Numbered from the stretch's first letter, positions 50,926 to 59,554 are shown. The stretch is 64,000 nucleotides of DNA from Parablautia intestinalis (GCA_003612395.1 RAYQ01000003.1:62001-126000); one strand, 5' to 3'. The notes: generated from the sequence alone by a model not told the origin. Translations and numbers: made by a program.

Positions 50926-51666
50926 TTATGAAAGCATGGAAACTGCATCCGCCCTGCCCAGCTGTTTATATATCCAGCAATCCGTCAAATATTCATTCAG
51001 TTTCTTTACCATTAACTGTTTTTGATTTGGATTATCTGTGCCTAAAATTGTTTTCATATGTTCGGTCAGATAATAAAAAAATGAATAATAACAGTAATAA
51101 CAAAGACGTTCCCATTTCAATCTGTAAGCAACATTGTGTTGGGATAAAACATCATTGATTTTATCAATGTGCTGACCGTCACACATAAAAAACCAGGCAT
51201 CACGTTCAACAGGCGCATACTTGACCGTATCCCAGTCAATAATGTAAAACCGGTTCTCATCCAGAATACAGTTTCCGCCGGCATCGCCATGCGTAATATA
51301 AAAATTTTCAAAACTGGTACTGCATACATCCGAAAACAGTTTCAGCCTTTCGGCATATTTTGAAATGAAGGGTTCGCTGACATTAAGCGCTTTTGCTGCT
51401 TCAACCGGCATTTCTGTTTCATCCCGCAATTTTCGAAATGTATCAATAACATCTGTATCGAAAGTTTCTTTTTCGAGTGCTGCTTCAACAGGGCTTAACA
51501 GATATATTTGTACAAGATGCCCAAACAACCGCTCTACCAGATAATCTTCATGATTATCCCCTGGCAGATACTCAAATACTGCTACGATGCTTTCATGAAA
51601 AGAACAATATATTTTTCCGTTTTGGGTTTTTATAATCTGCGGAATTCTTGCGGTTGAAAATTTCAA
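50926..51666 (-). CDS. Aminoglycoside-phosphotransferase-fold protein, N-terminally truncated
   Basis: 246 residues carrying the catalytic half of an APH-type kinase: Brenner motif THGDAGGNC (about 122-130) and the metal motif IDWD (about 141-144). Relatives have 310-340 residues and a complete N-lobe. Here the first 80-100 residues, including the ATP-binding strand pair, are missing. The frame begins in the hinge region (KFSTARIPQIIKTQNG). No good ribosome binding site precedes it. It is divergent from a MerR gene and its 5' end abuts the MerR promoter. It is probably a non-functional remnant of a resistance-type kinase. Confidence 0.65.
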   Translation of the reverse strand: MKFSTARIPQIIKTQNGKIYCSFHESIVAVFEYLPGDNHEDYLVERLFGHLVQIYLLSPVEAALEKETFDTDVIDTFRKLRDETEMPVEAAKALNVSEPFISKYAERLKLFSDVCSTSFENFYITHGDAGGNCILDENRFYIIDWDTVKYAPVERDAWFFMCDGQHIDKINDVLSQHNVAYRLKWERLCYYCYYSFFYYLTEHMKTILGTDNPNQKQLMVKKLNEYLTDCWIYKQLGRADAVSMLS

Positions 51667-51683
51667 TTTTCAACCTTTTACCC

Positions 51684-51714
51684 TTGACTCTTTCGTTACG
51701 TCATAGCTTATAAT
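51684..51714 (+). promoter_or_regulatory. MerR-type promoter with 19-bp spacer
   Basis: TTGACT (51684-51689) and TATAAT (51709-51714) are 19 bases apart, the overlong spacing typical of promoters activated by MerR proteins through DNA distortion. It drives the merR-type gene starting at 51738, so autoregulation is likely. Confidence 0.8.
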
Positions 51715-51737
51715 GACTTTACACGGGAGGGATAATC

Positions 51738-52469
51738 ATGCGGACAGTAAAGGAAGTAAGCAGACTCACAGGAGTAAGCGTGCGCACGCTGCATCACTAT
51801 GACGCAATTGGCCTTTTAAAACCTACGGAAGTGACCAGGGCAGGCTACCGGCTGTATGACGATACGGCCCTTAGTCGTTTGCAAAGCATCCTGCTGTTTC
51901 GTGAATTGCAGTTTCCCCTAAAGGAAATCAAAGCAATTCTTGACAGCCCTGATTTTGACCCTGAAGAGGCACTGACACAGCAAATTAAACTGTTAGAAAT
52001 GCAATACAAACGTATGGGGGAGCTTATCTCATTTGCCCGTGAAATACAGAAAAAAGGAGTAAAAAGAATGGACTTTCATATTTTTGACAAAAGCGAAATT
52101 GAGCAATATAAGGCGGAAGTTAAAATAAAATGGGGTGACACAAAAGAGTATCAGGAATATGAGCAGCGACAGAAAAACGGATATGATTTTAGTAAAGCCT
52201 CCCCACAGCTTTTGAATTTGTTTTCCGAACTCGGCGCACTTAAGCAATTGCCGCCTGACCATGAAAAAGTACAGGAAAAAATCAGCGCTATACAAGACTT
52301 TATTACACGCAATTTCTACACCTGCACTACTGAAATTTTCGGTAAATTAGGGCAGATGTATGCCGGCGATGAACGCTTTAAACACAATATTGACCAGGCA
52401 GGGGGCGAAGGCACGGCCCGATTTGCACAGCAGGCCATTGCTTTTTTTTGTTCTAACAAACAGGCTTAA
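51738..52469 (+). CDS. MerR family regulator with TipAS-type ligand domain
   Basis: 243 residues. The N-terminal winged helix-turn-helix (TVKEVSRLTGVSVRTLHHYD, LKPTEVTRAGYRLYDD) and dimer helix extend to about 115. The C-terminal TipAS antibiotic-binding helical domain (about 120-240; GDERFKHNIDQAGGEGTARF) follows. TipAL-type proteins bind peptide antibiotics and activate their own promoter. GGGAGG is eight bases before the ATG. The divergent APH-like fragment may once have been its target. Confidence 0.9.
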   Translation: MRTVKEVSRLTGVSVRTLHHYDAIGLLKPTEVTRAGYRLYDDTALSRLQSILLFRELQFPLKEIKAILDSPDFDPEEALTQQIKLLEMQYKRMGELISFAREIQKKGVKRMDFHIFDKSEIEQYKAEVKIKWGDTKEYQEYEQRQKNGYDFSKASPQLLNLFSELGALKQLPPDHEKVQEKISAIQDFITRNFYTCTTEIFGKLGQMYAGDERFKHNIDQAGGEGTARFAQQAIAFFCSNKQA

Positions 52470-52529
52470 TAGCAGAAAAACTCTATATTGCCCATTGCAG
52501 AGGCCATTATGGAAATAAATGACCCAAAC

Positions 52530-52560
52530 AAATCCCCGCCTGTATCAGAGGCGGGGATTT
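52530..52560. terminator. Rho-independent terminator after the MerR gene
   Basis: AAATCCCCGCCT (52530-52541) and AGGCGGGGATTT (52549-52560) form a perfect 12-bp stem with a 7-base loop. Confidence 0.8.
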
Positions 52561-52671
52561 ATCCCTTGGGTTTGTCAAGTTAAATGTGTAAGTTTCAGGA
52601 TCGAAAACGAAATTTTTAATGTCGTTGACTATAATATATCGCAGGAATGTAATACTGTGTATCATTTTTAG

Positions 52672-52974
52672 TCAGATATATTCAAAAATACTTTGGATGG
52701 CGTCAGATACATTCATCATTTCGGGAATTGGCAATCTGTCTGTTTTTTTGTAACCGCGAACAGATAAATCCAGCAATGCAAGCTTTTCACAATGTATATA
52801 TCCTTCCGTATTTTCCGTAGATATCCATATATGAAGCGGCCCTGGTTTAGAATTATGAATCACAGGACACCCTATTATTTCACCACTGGTATTAAAAAAA
52901 TCTTTACTGGCAACTAATACCGAATGTCTGATATTCTCAACTTTCAGAATATCTCCCTGGTGCAGATGTTCCAT
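52672..52974 (-). CDS. MazF/PemK-type toxin
   Basis: 100 residues from ATG 52974. HQGDILKVENIRHSVLVASKD (about 5-25) and EIIGCPVIHN (about 32-41) fit the PemK/MazF RNase fold, with the usual QGDI start and the conserved strand after HSVLV. Its ATG overlaps the antitoxin stop (TAATG), which couples translation. Toxins of this fold cut mRNA at short sequences. It is more divergent than typical MazF, so activity needs confirmation. Confidence 0.75.
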   Translation of the reverse strand: MEHLHQGDILKVENIRHSVLVASKDFFNTSGEIIGCPVIHNSKPGPLHIWISTENTEGYIHCEKLALLDLSVRGYKKTDRLPIPEMMNVSDAIQSIFEYI

Positions 52975-53216
52975 TACCACACCTCTCTTCCCACGGGCAC
53001 GCCCCAATCGTATTCACCGTCAAGCATTAATTTCCCGTCAAATTCCGCAGCTCTTTCTTCCAGTGTTTTGTGGCGAAATGGTTTTACAAACGTAATTACG
53101 CCATTTGATACCGTAACATCTAAAACATCATTCAACGCAATTCCTGCACTTTTTAATATTTCCTTTGACAGTCTTATTCCCTGACTGTTTCCCCATTTTT
53201 TTACCTGTGCCTGCAT
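52974..53216 (-). CDS. AbrB/MazE-type antitoxin
   Basis: 80 residues with the SpoVT/AbrB swapped-hairpin DNA-binding domain (VKKWGNSQGIRLSKEILKS..., about 5-23). The acidic C-terminal tail (EFDGKLMLDGEYDWG, about 58-72) should bind and block the toxin. AAGGAGG lies eight bases before the ATG. Direct repeats in the promoter region are probably its operator. Confidence 0.85.
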   Translation of the reverse strand: MQAQVKKWGNSQGIRLSKEILKSAGIALNDVLDVTVSNGVITFVKPFRHKTLEERAAEFDGKLMLDGEYDWGVPVGREVW

Positions 53217-53232
53217 GCAAAGCCTCCTTATA

Positions 53233-53256
53233 ACTTAGTATACACTTAGTATATAC
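53233..53256 (-). promoter_or_regulatory. Direct-repeat operator of the toxin-antitoxin pair
   Basis: ACTTAGTATAC (53233-53243) is repeated directly as ACTTAGTATA (53244-53253), 11 bases apart and just upstream of the antitoxin ribosome binding site. One helical turn spacing suits autorepression by an AbrB-fold antitoxin dimer. Confidence 0.65.
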
Positions 53257-53520
53257 TTTATAAGAAAAATTATCAATCCATATTTATTCCCATGAACAAT
53301 ACGCCAGACCGTAAACCAAGTCAACAACCCCGCTGCAAGCAACGGGGCATCAAATTTGCAGCGCTACAGAGCGCAACACATCTTCGATGTGTGGGTATTG
53401 TGTCTAGACGTCACGGATGATACAAAAATAATATGTTGCACCCCCATTTTACACAAATAATAACTTAATCATATGAATAGAATATATCTCTAAATCCGCA
53501 CTCATTTGCTATCATCTACC
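53257..53520. other. Intergenic region between toxin-antitoxin and bio genes
   Basis: No coding frame was supported. Small hairpins such as CACATCTTCGATGTG (about 53379-53393) and CCCCG...CGGGG (about 53330-53348) are visible. Confidence 0.5.
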
Positions 53521-53570
53521 AGTAAATAAGGCGTTTACCCCTATAAATCGGGGCAAACGCCTTATTTACT
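53521..53570. terminator. Long terminator at the end of the biotin operon
   Basis: 21-base arms 53521-53541 and 53550-53570 match except for one position, with an 8-base loop. It lies 107 bases after the bioA stop. Confidence 0.75.
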
Positions 53571-53676
53571 TTGTATCAAACGTGACGTGCAAATATGACC
53601 CTCGCAGCATTCGCCAAATGTCTATGAGATGCTTTGCATCTCTATGACTAGCCGCCCCACTCATTGCCCGCGGAAA

Positions 53677-54873
53677 TTAATGAAACCACTCCTTCATGGT
53701 TCGAAGCACCTTAAGTAGTTCTTCCTCCGATATAATATAAGGAACCATAGCATACATATAGTTCAAAAACGGTCTGCTGAAAACGCCATGCTCATAAGCA
53801 AACTGCTGGTATCCCCTTAAAACAGCGCGGTCAAAAACCTCCACGCACACACAGCCGCCCATGATACGCACTTCTTTCACGCGTGGATCTGTAAATCCGG
53901 CCATTTCGCGTCTTGTGATTTCTTCTATTTTATGGATTTTCTCCATATAATTTTCCTTTTCAAATATTTCAATGGATTTAAGCGCCACGCTGCATGCCAG
54001 TGCATTGCCCATAAAAGTAGGGCCGTGCATCAATGCCTTATCTGCATCCTCTCCATAGAAGCCATCATAGACCTTCTTATTTGCCACTGTGACCGCATGT
54101 CCAATGTAGCCTCCGGTCAGCGCTTTGCCAAGCACAAGAATATCCGGCAGCACCAGATCCGCTACAAAACGGTTTCCGGTACGGCCAAAACCGGTGGCAA
54201 CCTCATCAAAAATAAGCAGCACGCCGTATTCATCGCACAGCTGCCTTGCCCTCTTTAAGAAAGCAATGTCATACATGCGCATACCTCCGGCTCCCTGCAG
54301 GAGAGGTTCCACTATCATACAGTTTAACTGGTTATGGTATTTTTCAAAGGCCTTTTCCAGCTCCGGAACCTTAGTTGGAATATGTATCACATTCTCTGAC
54401 TCCCCATAAGCTTCTAAAATAAAGTGGTAATCCTCATCATCCCCCACTTCCATTGTTTTAAAGGTATCACCGTGGTATGCATGGGTCAGAGAAAGTACCT
54501 TTGTGCGCTGCATCTGCCCCTGATTTACATAATATTGCAGTGCCATCTTAAGGGCAACCTCCACAGCCACGCTTCCTGAATCGGAGAAAAAGCTGTAATC
54601 CAAATCCCCCGGCAGATAACTTTGCAGCTTTTCCGAAAGCTTTTGCGCCGGCTCATGGGTAAGTCCCCCAAGCATTACATGGGAAAAATTATCCACCTGT
54701 GCTTTTATGGCTTCGTTTAAAACCGGATGCTTATAGCCGTGGATCACGCTCCACCAGGAAGAAACCGAATCTATCATCTCTCTTTCCGGTGTCTTTAAAA
54801 AAACGCCCTCCGCATCTATAATTTGAAAGGGCGGCTTCATTGTTTTCATTTGCTCATAAGGATACCAAATCAT
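53677..54873 (-). CDS. bioA: Adenosylmethionine-8-amino-7-oxononanoate aminotransferase
   Basis: 398 residues, a class III PLP aminotransferase that turns KAPA into DAPA using S-adenosylmethionine. The start MIWYPYEQMKT is typical of BioA. IFDEVATGFGRTG (about 220-232) holds the cofactor Asp, and LGKALTGGYIGHA (about 249-261) the PLP Lys. Start 54873 has GGAGG six bases upstream. Last gene of the bioY-bioB-bioD-bioA series, separated from bioD by a long palindrome. Confidence 0.95.
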   Translation of the reverse strand: MIWYPYEQMKTMKPPFQIIDAEGVFLKTPEREMIDSVSSWWSVIHGYKHPVLNEAIKAQVDNFSHVMLGGLTHEPAQKLSEKLQSYLPGDLDYSFFSDSGSVAVEVALKMALQYYVNQGQMQRTKVLSLTHAYHGDTFKTMEVGDDEDYHFILEAYGESENVIHIPTKVPELEKAFEKYHNQLNCMIVEPLLQGAGGMRMYDIAFLKRARQLCDEYGVLLIFDEVATGFGRTGNRFVADLVLPDILVLGKALTGGYIGHAVTVANKKVYDGFYGEDADKALMHGPTFMGNALACSVALKSIEIFEKENYMEKIHKIEEITRREMAGFTDPRVKEVRIMGGCVCVEVFDRAVLRGYQQFAYEHGVFSRPFLNYMYAMVPYIISEEELLKVLRTMKEWFH

Positions 54874-54990
54874 ACAAACCTCCAAATCCCTGATTTCTAA
54901 ATCTTCATCTCTTTTTATACTTCTAAAATGCCGCTTTGCGGTACATACAATACATAAAGCATTTCAGAAGAATCGCTTTGCGATTCTTCC

Positions 54991-55047
54991 AGAGATGAAG
55001 ATTTTCTTAGACGGCGTCTTTTGACGTCTTAGAAAATCTTCATCTCT
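54991..55047. repeat. Long palindrome between bioD and bioA
   Basis: Arms 54991-55013 and 55025-55047 match at 22 of 23 positions with an 11-base loop; the right arm touches the bioD stop. Further nested stems lie to its left (GAAGAATCG/CGATTCTTC around 54966-54988, and a second copy of AAATCTTCATCTCT near 54900). It resembles the insert in the metS T-box. It may reduce bioA expression. Confidence 0.85.
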
Positions 55048-55727
55048 TATTCATATAAAGAGGTAAGCGCCTCCAAATCCATATGCAGTTCTCCGCCATC
55101 CTGAACACAGGCAAGTACGGGCAGGCCCGTCATATCTTCACACATACGCAGATTATCTTCCTCCATCACATTTCCCGGATGAAAGTGATTAAAAATAATC
55201 CCTTTAACAGGCAGCTTTCTCCCGCGCATATACTCTGCCGTAAGCACCACGCTGTTTATGGTTCCAAGTCCGGCATCCGCCACTATGATGCTGGCAAGCT
55301 CCAGCTGCCTTATCACGTCCTCCAGCTGAATTTTTGCCTCGTCATAGCAGATGGGACAGCAGATTCCGCCGCTTCCCTCCATGGTTATGTAATCGTACCG
55401 GCTGCAGACCTTCAAAAATCTTTCCCTGACCACTTCCATTTTAACCGGATTGCCCTCAAGTCTTGATGCCAGATGAGGGGAAACCGCAGTCTCATAAACA
55501 TAAGGACACATGTCCTCAAGAGGCTGGGAAATTTCTGCCATTCTTTTTACAAAGAGACCGTCTCCCGGGATCAGGCTGCCATCTGCCCTCCGCTCATTTC
55601 CGCTCATAGCCGCTTTATAATAAGCGGCATTTTTCCCGCCTTCTTTTAATTTTTTTACTATTAATCCGGAAATATATGTTTTCCCAACATCCGTTCCGGT
55701 TCCGGTAATAAATATTTTCTTACTCAT
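55047..55727 (-). CDS. bioD: Dethiobiotin synthetase
   Basis: 226 residues. The P-loop variant GTGTDVGKTY (about 8-17), TMEGSGGICCPI (about 114-125, usual EGAGG) and the ATP-grasping YKAAMSG (about 37-43, usual KPVQTG) are visible. It carboxylates DAPA to close the ureido ring. The Ala in place of the usual Pro after Lys is within family variation. The first codons overlap bioB by eight bases; GAGG is eight bases upstream. Confidence 0.93.
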   Translation of the reverse strand: MSKKIFITGTGTDVGKTYISGLIVKKLKEGGKNAAYYKAAMSGNERRADGSLIPGDGLFVKRMAEISQPLEDMCPYVYETAVSPHLASRLEGNPVKMEVVRERFLKVCSRYDYITMEGSGGICCPICYDEAKIQLEDVIRQLELASIIVADAGLGTINSVVLTAEYMRGRKLPVKGIIFNHFHPGNVMEEDNLRMCEDMTGLPVLACVQDGGELHMDLEALTSLYE

Positions 55728-56694
55728 TTAAAAGCCTCGCTTCAAATCCCAATTTCTTCATCAGTTCCATATCCGTCTCCACCGTAATTCCCGCGGTAGT
55801 CAGCATATCTCCCGAGATAGCGGCATTTGCACCGCTCCTGAAGCACCCCTCGCCTTTATCTCCCACCAACCCCCGGCCGCCTGCCAGCCGGATAGCGCCA
55901 TCCGGAATCAAAAACCGGAACAGCGCCACACATCTGCAGGCCTCCTCATTGGTAAGAGGTGTTCTCCCCTCATAGGGCGTACCCGGGATAGGATTCAGCA
56001 GGTTAACCGGAATGGATTTCACGCCCAGCTGCCTTGCTGTCAGCACCATATCAATACGATCCTCCATCGTCTCTCCCAATCCCAAAATACCGCCGCTGCA
56101 AATAGAAAGCCCCGCCCTTTTTGCCGCCTTTAAGGTTTCTATCTTTTCTTCATAAGTATGAGTGGTGCAGACCTCCGGGAAATAGCGTGCGGAGGATTCC
56201 AGATTGCAATGAACCCTGGACGCTCCCGCCTCCTTAATTTTCCGGAATTGTGTTTCGTCCAAAAGGCCAAAAGAAACGCACACCTCAATGCCGGTCTCCT
56301 TTTTAATCCTCCTGATGCTCTCACAAACTTTGTCCACTTCTTTGTCAGACAATCGTTTTCCCGAGGTGACAATGGAATAACGCAGCACGCCCCGGTCTGC
56401 ATTATTTTTTGCTCCTTCTAAAAATTCTTCTGCAGAAAGCAGGGGGTAGGTTTCCGTACAGGCAGTGGTATAGTGGGCGCTCTGGGCACAATACTTGCAG
56501 TCCTCGGAACACCGCCCGCATTTGCCGTTCACTATGGTGCAGATGTCAAAACCGTTTCCACACATGCTTTCGCGTATTTCATCTGCCGCCCTTTGCAGCT
56601 CCATAAGCGGAGCCTTAGACAGGCACAGTGCCTCCTTACGCGTAATCAGCTCCCCTTTTAATACCTTTTCCTTCATCTCATCTACAAAGCTCAT
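55720..56694 (-). CDS. bioB: Biotin synthase
   Basis: Radical SAM enzyme that inserts sulfur into dethiobiotin. The cluster motif reads GRCSEDCKYCAQS (about 60-72), with the three cysteines of CXXXCXXC. HCNLESSARYFPEVCTTHTYEEK and ICSGGILGLGE are also typical. Length from ATG 56694 is 324 residues; GGAGG ten bases upstream supports it, although an in-frame ATG at 56712 exists. Co-transcribed with bioD. Confidence 0.95.
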   Translation of the reverse strand: MSFVDEMKEKVLKGELITRKEALCLSKAPLMELQRAADEIRESMCGNGFDICTIVNGKCGRCSEDCKYCAQSAHYTTACTETYPLLSAEEFLEGAKNNADRGVLRYSIVTSGKRLSDKEVDKVCESIRRIKKETGIEVCVSFGLLDETQFRKIKEAGASRVHCNLESSARYFPEVCTTHTYEEKIETLKAAKRAGLSICSGGILGLGETMEDRIDMVLTARQLGVKSIPVNLLNPIPGTPYEGRTPLTNEEACRCVALFRFLIPDGAIRLAGGRGLVGDKGEGCFRSGANAAISGDMLTTAGITVETDMELMKKLGFEARLLNE

Positions 56695-56758
56695 TTTAGC
56701 TCTATCCTCCATATCTTATATCCCCGCATATCCAAAACTATAATAATTATAGTTCCTT

Positions 56759-57310
56759 CTACATATTTGCAATAACCGGCTTAAGACGCCTTGCCAAAAC
56801 TGCAGCTACAAAGCACAGGCAGATATCCCCCGGAACCGCCAGTAAAAAACAGTACAGAAAAAGCGGCCACAGGCCAATGGGCGTATTAATCACATAGTTA
56901 CATATAACATAATAATAAACCATGCCGGCCCCATAGACAATTGCAAGACCTGTAAAATTAGCGGCAAGAATTCTTCCCATGGTCAGCCCTTCCGGCTTTT
57001 CGGTCATCTTTCCCGTCACATAGCTTCCAATCACAAATCCGATTATGTAACCAAAGCTTGGTTTTAAAAAATACCAAAGACCGCCGCCCTCTGCAAATAT
57101 GGGAAGTCCGGCAAGCCCTAAAAAGGCGTACAGCCCAACGCTGACTGCCCCTAATTTTCCTCCAAGCAAAAGCCCTGCCAGCATTGTAAACAAAAATTGC
57201 AGGGTAAAGGGTACCACTGGAACCGGAATCCGGATAAAAGCGCCTACTGCTGTCAGCGCTGTGAATAATGCACATAATGCCATGTTTTTTACTTTTGATT
57301 TCTGTTTCAT
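56759..57310 (-). CDS. bioY: Biotin transporter substrate-binding component
   Basis: 183 residues with about six membrane segments and the BioY features RIPVPVVPFTLQ (about 33-44), GLYAFLGLAGLPIF (about 66-80) and KPSFGYIIGF (about 90). BioY is the S-component of an ECF importer that needs the shared EcfAAT module. Start 57310 is preceded by GGAGG. First gene of the biotin operon, directly behind a BirA-like operator. Confidence 0.95.
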   Translation of the reverse strand: MKQKSKVKNMALCALFTALTAVGAFIRIPVPVVPFTLQFLFTMLAGLLLGGKLGAVSVGLYAFLGLAGLPIFAEGGGLWYFLKPSFGYIIGFVIGSYVTGKMTEKPEGLTMGRILAANFTGLAIVYGAGMVYYYVICNYVINTPIGLWPLFLYCFLLAVPGDICLCFVAAVLARRLKPVIANM

Positions 57311-57415
57311 ACTGACCTCCATGCTTGTAATAGTCCACAAAATTCATTCCAAAAGCTGTGAAATTCATCTTAAGGAAATCAATTTCCAAACACACTCTAA
57401 CAGAAAAAAAAGTTA

Positions 57416-57446
57416 ATGTCAACTATATAATTATTTTGGTTTACAT
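57416..57446 (-). promoter_or_regulatory. BirA-type operator overlapping the bioY promoter
   Basis: ATGTCAACT (57416-57424) and GGTTTACAT (57438-57446) are half-sites close to the BirA consensus, with a 13-base gap. On the minus strand TTGACA (57422-57417) is part of one half-site and forms a -35, followed after about 17 bases by TAGAGT as -10. Biotinylated-adenylate BirA binding would block RNA polymerase. The gap is slightly shorter than the usual 14-16. Confidence 0.65.
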
Positions 57447-57526
57447 TATGTGATTGCTTAAGTTTTAATTGAAGTATTTCAAATGCTGTTTTATGCTGGA
57501 CATAAGCTGTTTCAATTGCCGGAAAG

Positions 57527-58495
57527 CTACAAGTTACTCTCCCTGCTGCCCGCCCCATCCTTAAGAGCGCTTCCAATGTTGGTAATACAGACCAGTGTTA
57601 CAATCAAAAAAGCCCCGGGAAAAAGGATCATCCACCATGCTCCGGACAGTAACGCCTTATCCGCAAGCGTAAGCATACTTCCCCAGGAGATAATATCAAG
57701 GGGCAGTCCAATTCCCATGAAGCTTAAGGTTGATTCGGATAAAATAGCGCTGCGCACATTCATCACCACCATAAACATGATAGAAGAAATAAAATTAGGC
57801 GCCAGATGATTCCAAAGCACATGAAAAAAACCGCCCCCCATACACTTCGAGGCTGTCACATATTCGCTATTTCTTATCTGTTTCGTTTCCGTGCGCACCA
57901 CCTTCGCAATACCCATCCAGCCGGTGATTCCTATGACAAAGGAAATACTCCAGACATTTGCCTTTCCCAAAACCGCCTGCAGCAAGACTACTAAAAGAAG
58001 CCCCGGAACACTGAGTAAAATTTCCGAAAGCCGCATGAGCAGGGCATCCAGCCACCGGGGGGACAAACCGCTGACCGCCCCAAATATCACCGCAATCAGG
58101 GTGGAAACTGCCGTTGCCGTAAGCCCAATGAGCAGGGAAATCCGCCCTCCATACCAAATCATGGAAAACAAATCTCTCCCCATGGTATCCGTGCCAAACC
58201 AAAATTCCCTGCAAGGTTCGTGAGCATAGTTTGCCAAATCCATATACAGCGGATCCTTCGGTATAAAAAGTTCGCAGCCAAGACATCCTGCCATAACGAT
58301 CAGAAGCAGGCACAAAGAAAGCACCGGCCTGTTTCTTTTTTTCTTTCTTATCTTTATCCTGTTTATTTTTTGCCAAAAGCTGCCCCAAAAACCGCTGCGG
58401 GCTCTGTCCCTCTCCCCGGCTCTGTCTTCCTCCCATTCGGAGAGCACACGGGATGCAGACTCCCTGCCCACCAGTTCAAACCATTTATCCTCCAA
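57527..58495 (-). CDS. Oligopeptide/dipeptide-type ABC importer permease (OppC-like)
   Basis: 322 residues. A cytoplasmic basic N-terminus (to about 55) precedes six membrane segments. FGTDTMGRDLFSMIWYGGRISL (split here as FGTDTMGRDLF about 99-109) is the classical OppC/DppC motif, and the loop YVTASKCMGGGFFHVLWNH lies near 215. The start is a TTG (58495) with GGAGGTG eight bases upstream; no ATG is available in frame before the first membrane segment. It overlaps the OppB-like gene by 11 bases. Confidence 0.9.
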   Translation of the reverse strand: MEDKWFELVGRESASRVLSEWEEDRAGERDRARSGFWGSFWQKINRIKIRKKKRNRPVLSLCLLLIVMAGCLGCELFIPKDPLYMDLANYAHEPCREFWFGTDTMGRDLFSMIWYGGRISLLIGLTATAVSTLIAVIFGAVSGLSPRWLDALLMRLSEILLSVPGLLLVVLLQAVLGKANVWSISFVIGITGWMGIAKVVRTETKQIRNSEYVTASKCMGGGFFHVLWNHLAPNFISSIMFMVVMNVRSAILSESTLSFMGIGLPLDIISWGSMLTLADKALLSGAWWMILFPGAFLIVTLVCITNIGSALKDGAGSRESNL

Positions 58496-59498
58496 GTCCG
58501 CTCACCTCCGATATGCCGTTATCTCTGCCTGACCTGATGCGAGGATCTATCAGCTCATTGATAGTCTGCGCCGCCATATTGCATAAAATAACTACCCCGC
58601 CTGAAAGCATGCACAAAACCATAAGCAGATTGTAATCCTGAAATCTTGCGCTTTCATAGGAAAGTGTTCCGATTCCCGGGTAAGAAAAAACCGTCTCTAT
58701 AATATAGGTTCCTCCCATAATATGGGGAACCGAAATTGCCATAATACTAAGATAAGCCGGCATAACATTTCTCAGGCACTGCCTGAACATAATTCTGCGT
58801 TTGCTTAATCCCTTGGCCTTCGCTAACAGCACATAGTCGGATCTGATCTCCTCCAGAATTTTGTTCCGTATCATAAAGGCATAGTACCACAGATGTCCCG
58901 TCACAACAATTGTCATCGGCAGTATCAGGTGCCAAATGCGGTCTTTGATATCTCCCTCCCGGCCTGCTGTGTAAGCGCCGCTGCCAGGCAGAATATGAAG
59001 ATTAACCGCAAAGATCAAAATGAGTACCAAAGAAAGCCAGAATTCCGGTATACAGCTTGTAATAGTGCCGATTTTACAGATAACTCTGTCCGGGAATCTG
59101 TCTTCAAACCACGCACACAATATTCCCAATAACAGGGAAAATACAAATATAAGGATAAAACCGGTTCCGCCGAGTAGCAGGGTATTGCCAATCCGACCGC
59201 CAATGACCTGCGTCACATCCGTCTTATATTTATAGGAAATACCAAAATCGCCCCTAAGAGCCCCCCTAATCCACCTGATATACTGTACGGAAACAGGATC
59301 GTCAAGTCCCAGCTTCCCTGTTGCCGCCGCCCTTTCATCGGGCGCCATTTTCTCCGCCCGTTCGCCATAATAGGATACCAGCGGATCTCCCGGCGCCAGC
59401 CGGGCAATGTAAAATACCACAAAGGATAAGACCGCCATACTGAGAAAAAAGCCAAGCACCTTTCCGCCGTAATATAAATATGGATTTTTTCCGTTCAT
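58485..59498 (-). CDS. Oligopeptide/dipeptide-type ABC importer permease (OppB-like)
   Basis: 337 residues from ATG 59498 (MNGKNPYLYYGG), preceded by GGAGGAAAGG. It has six membrane segments, APGDPLVSYYG in the external loop (about 35) and the C-terminal EAA-like loop YVLLAKAKGLSKRRIMFRQ (about 222-240). The longer frame to 59630 runs through an intergenic palindrome and overlaps the ATPase gene, so it is not used. Confidence 0.9.
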   Translation of the reverse strand: MNGKNPYLYYGGKVLGFFLSMAVLSFVVFYIARLAPGDPLVSYYGERAEKMAPDERAAATGKLGLDDPVSVQYIRWIRGALRGDFGISYKYKTDVTQVIGGRIGNTLLLGGTGFILIFVFSLLLGILCAWFEDRFPDRVICKIGTITSCIPEFWLSLVLILIFAVNLHILPGSGAYTAGREGDIKDRIWHLILPMTIVVTGHLWYYAFMIRNKILEEIRSDYVLLAKAKGLSKRRIMFRQCLRNVMPAYLSIMAISVPHIMGGTYIIETVFSYPGIGTLSYESARFQDYNLLMVLCMLSGGVVILCNMAAQTINELIDPRIRSGRDNGISEVSGLGG

Positions 59499-59520
59499 CC
59501 TTTCCTCCATTCCGACTGCA

Positions 59521-59543
59521 TATCGCAGGCTGTGCCTGCGGTA
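59521..59543. repeat. Dispersed palindrome, copy 1
   Basis: TATCGCAGGC (59521-59530) and GCCTGCGGTA (59534-59543) form a 10-bp stem with one wobble. A second, perfect copy lies within the ATPase gene at 60476-60498. Confidence 0.8.
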
Positions 59544-59554
59544 TCGCACACTTT

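Noticed and set aside
57867-58436. 189-residue minus-strand frame
   Set aside because: Lies in another frame of the OppC-like gene, whose protein shows clear family motifs.
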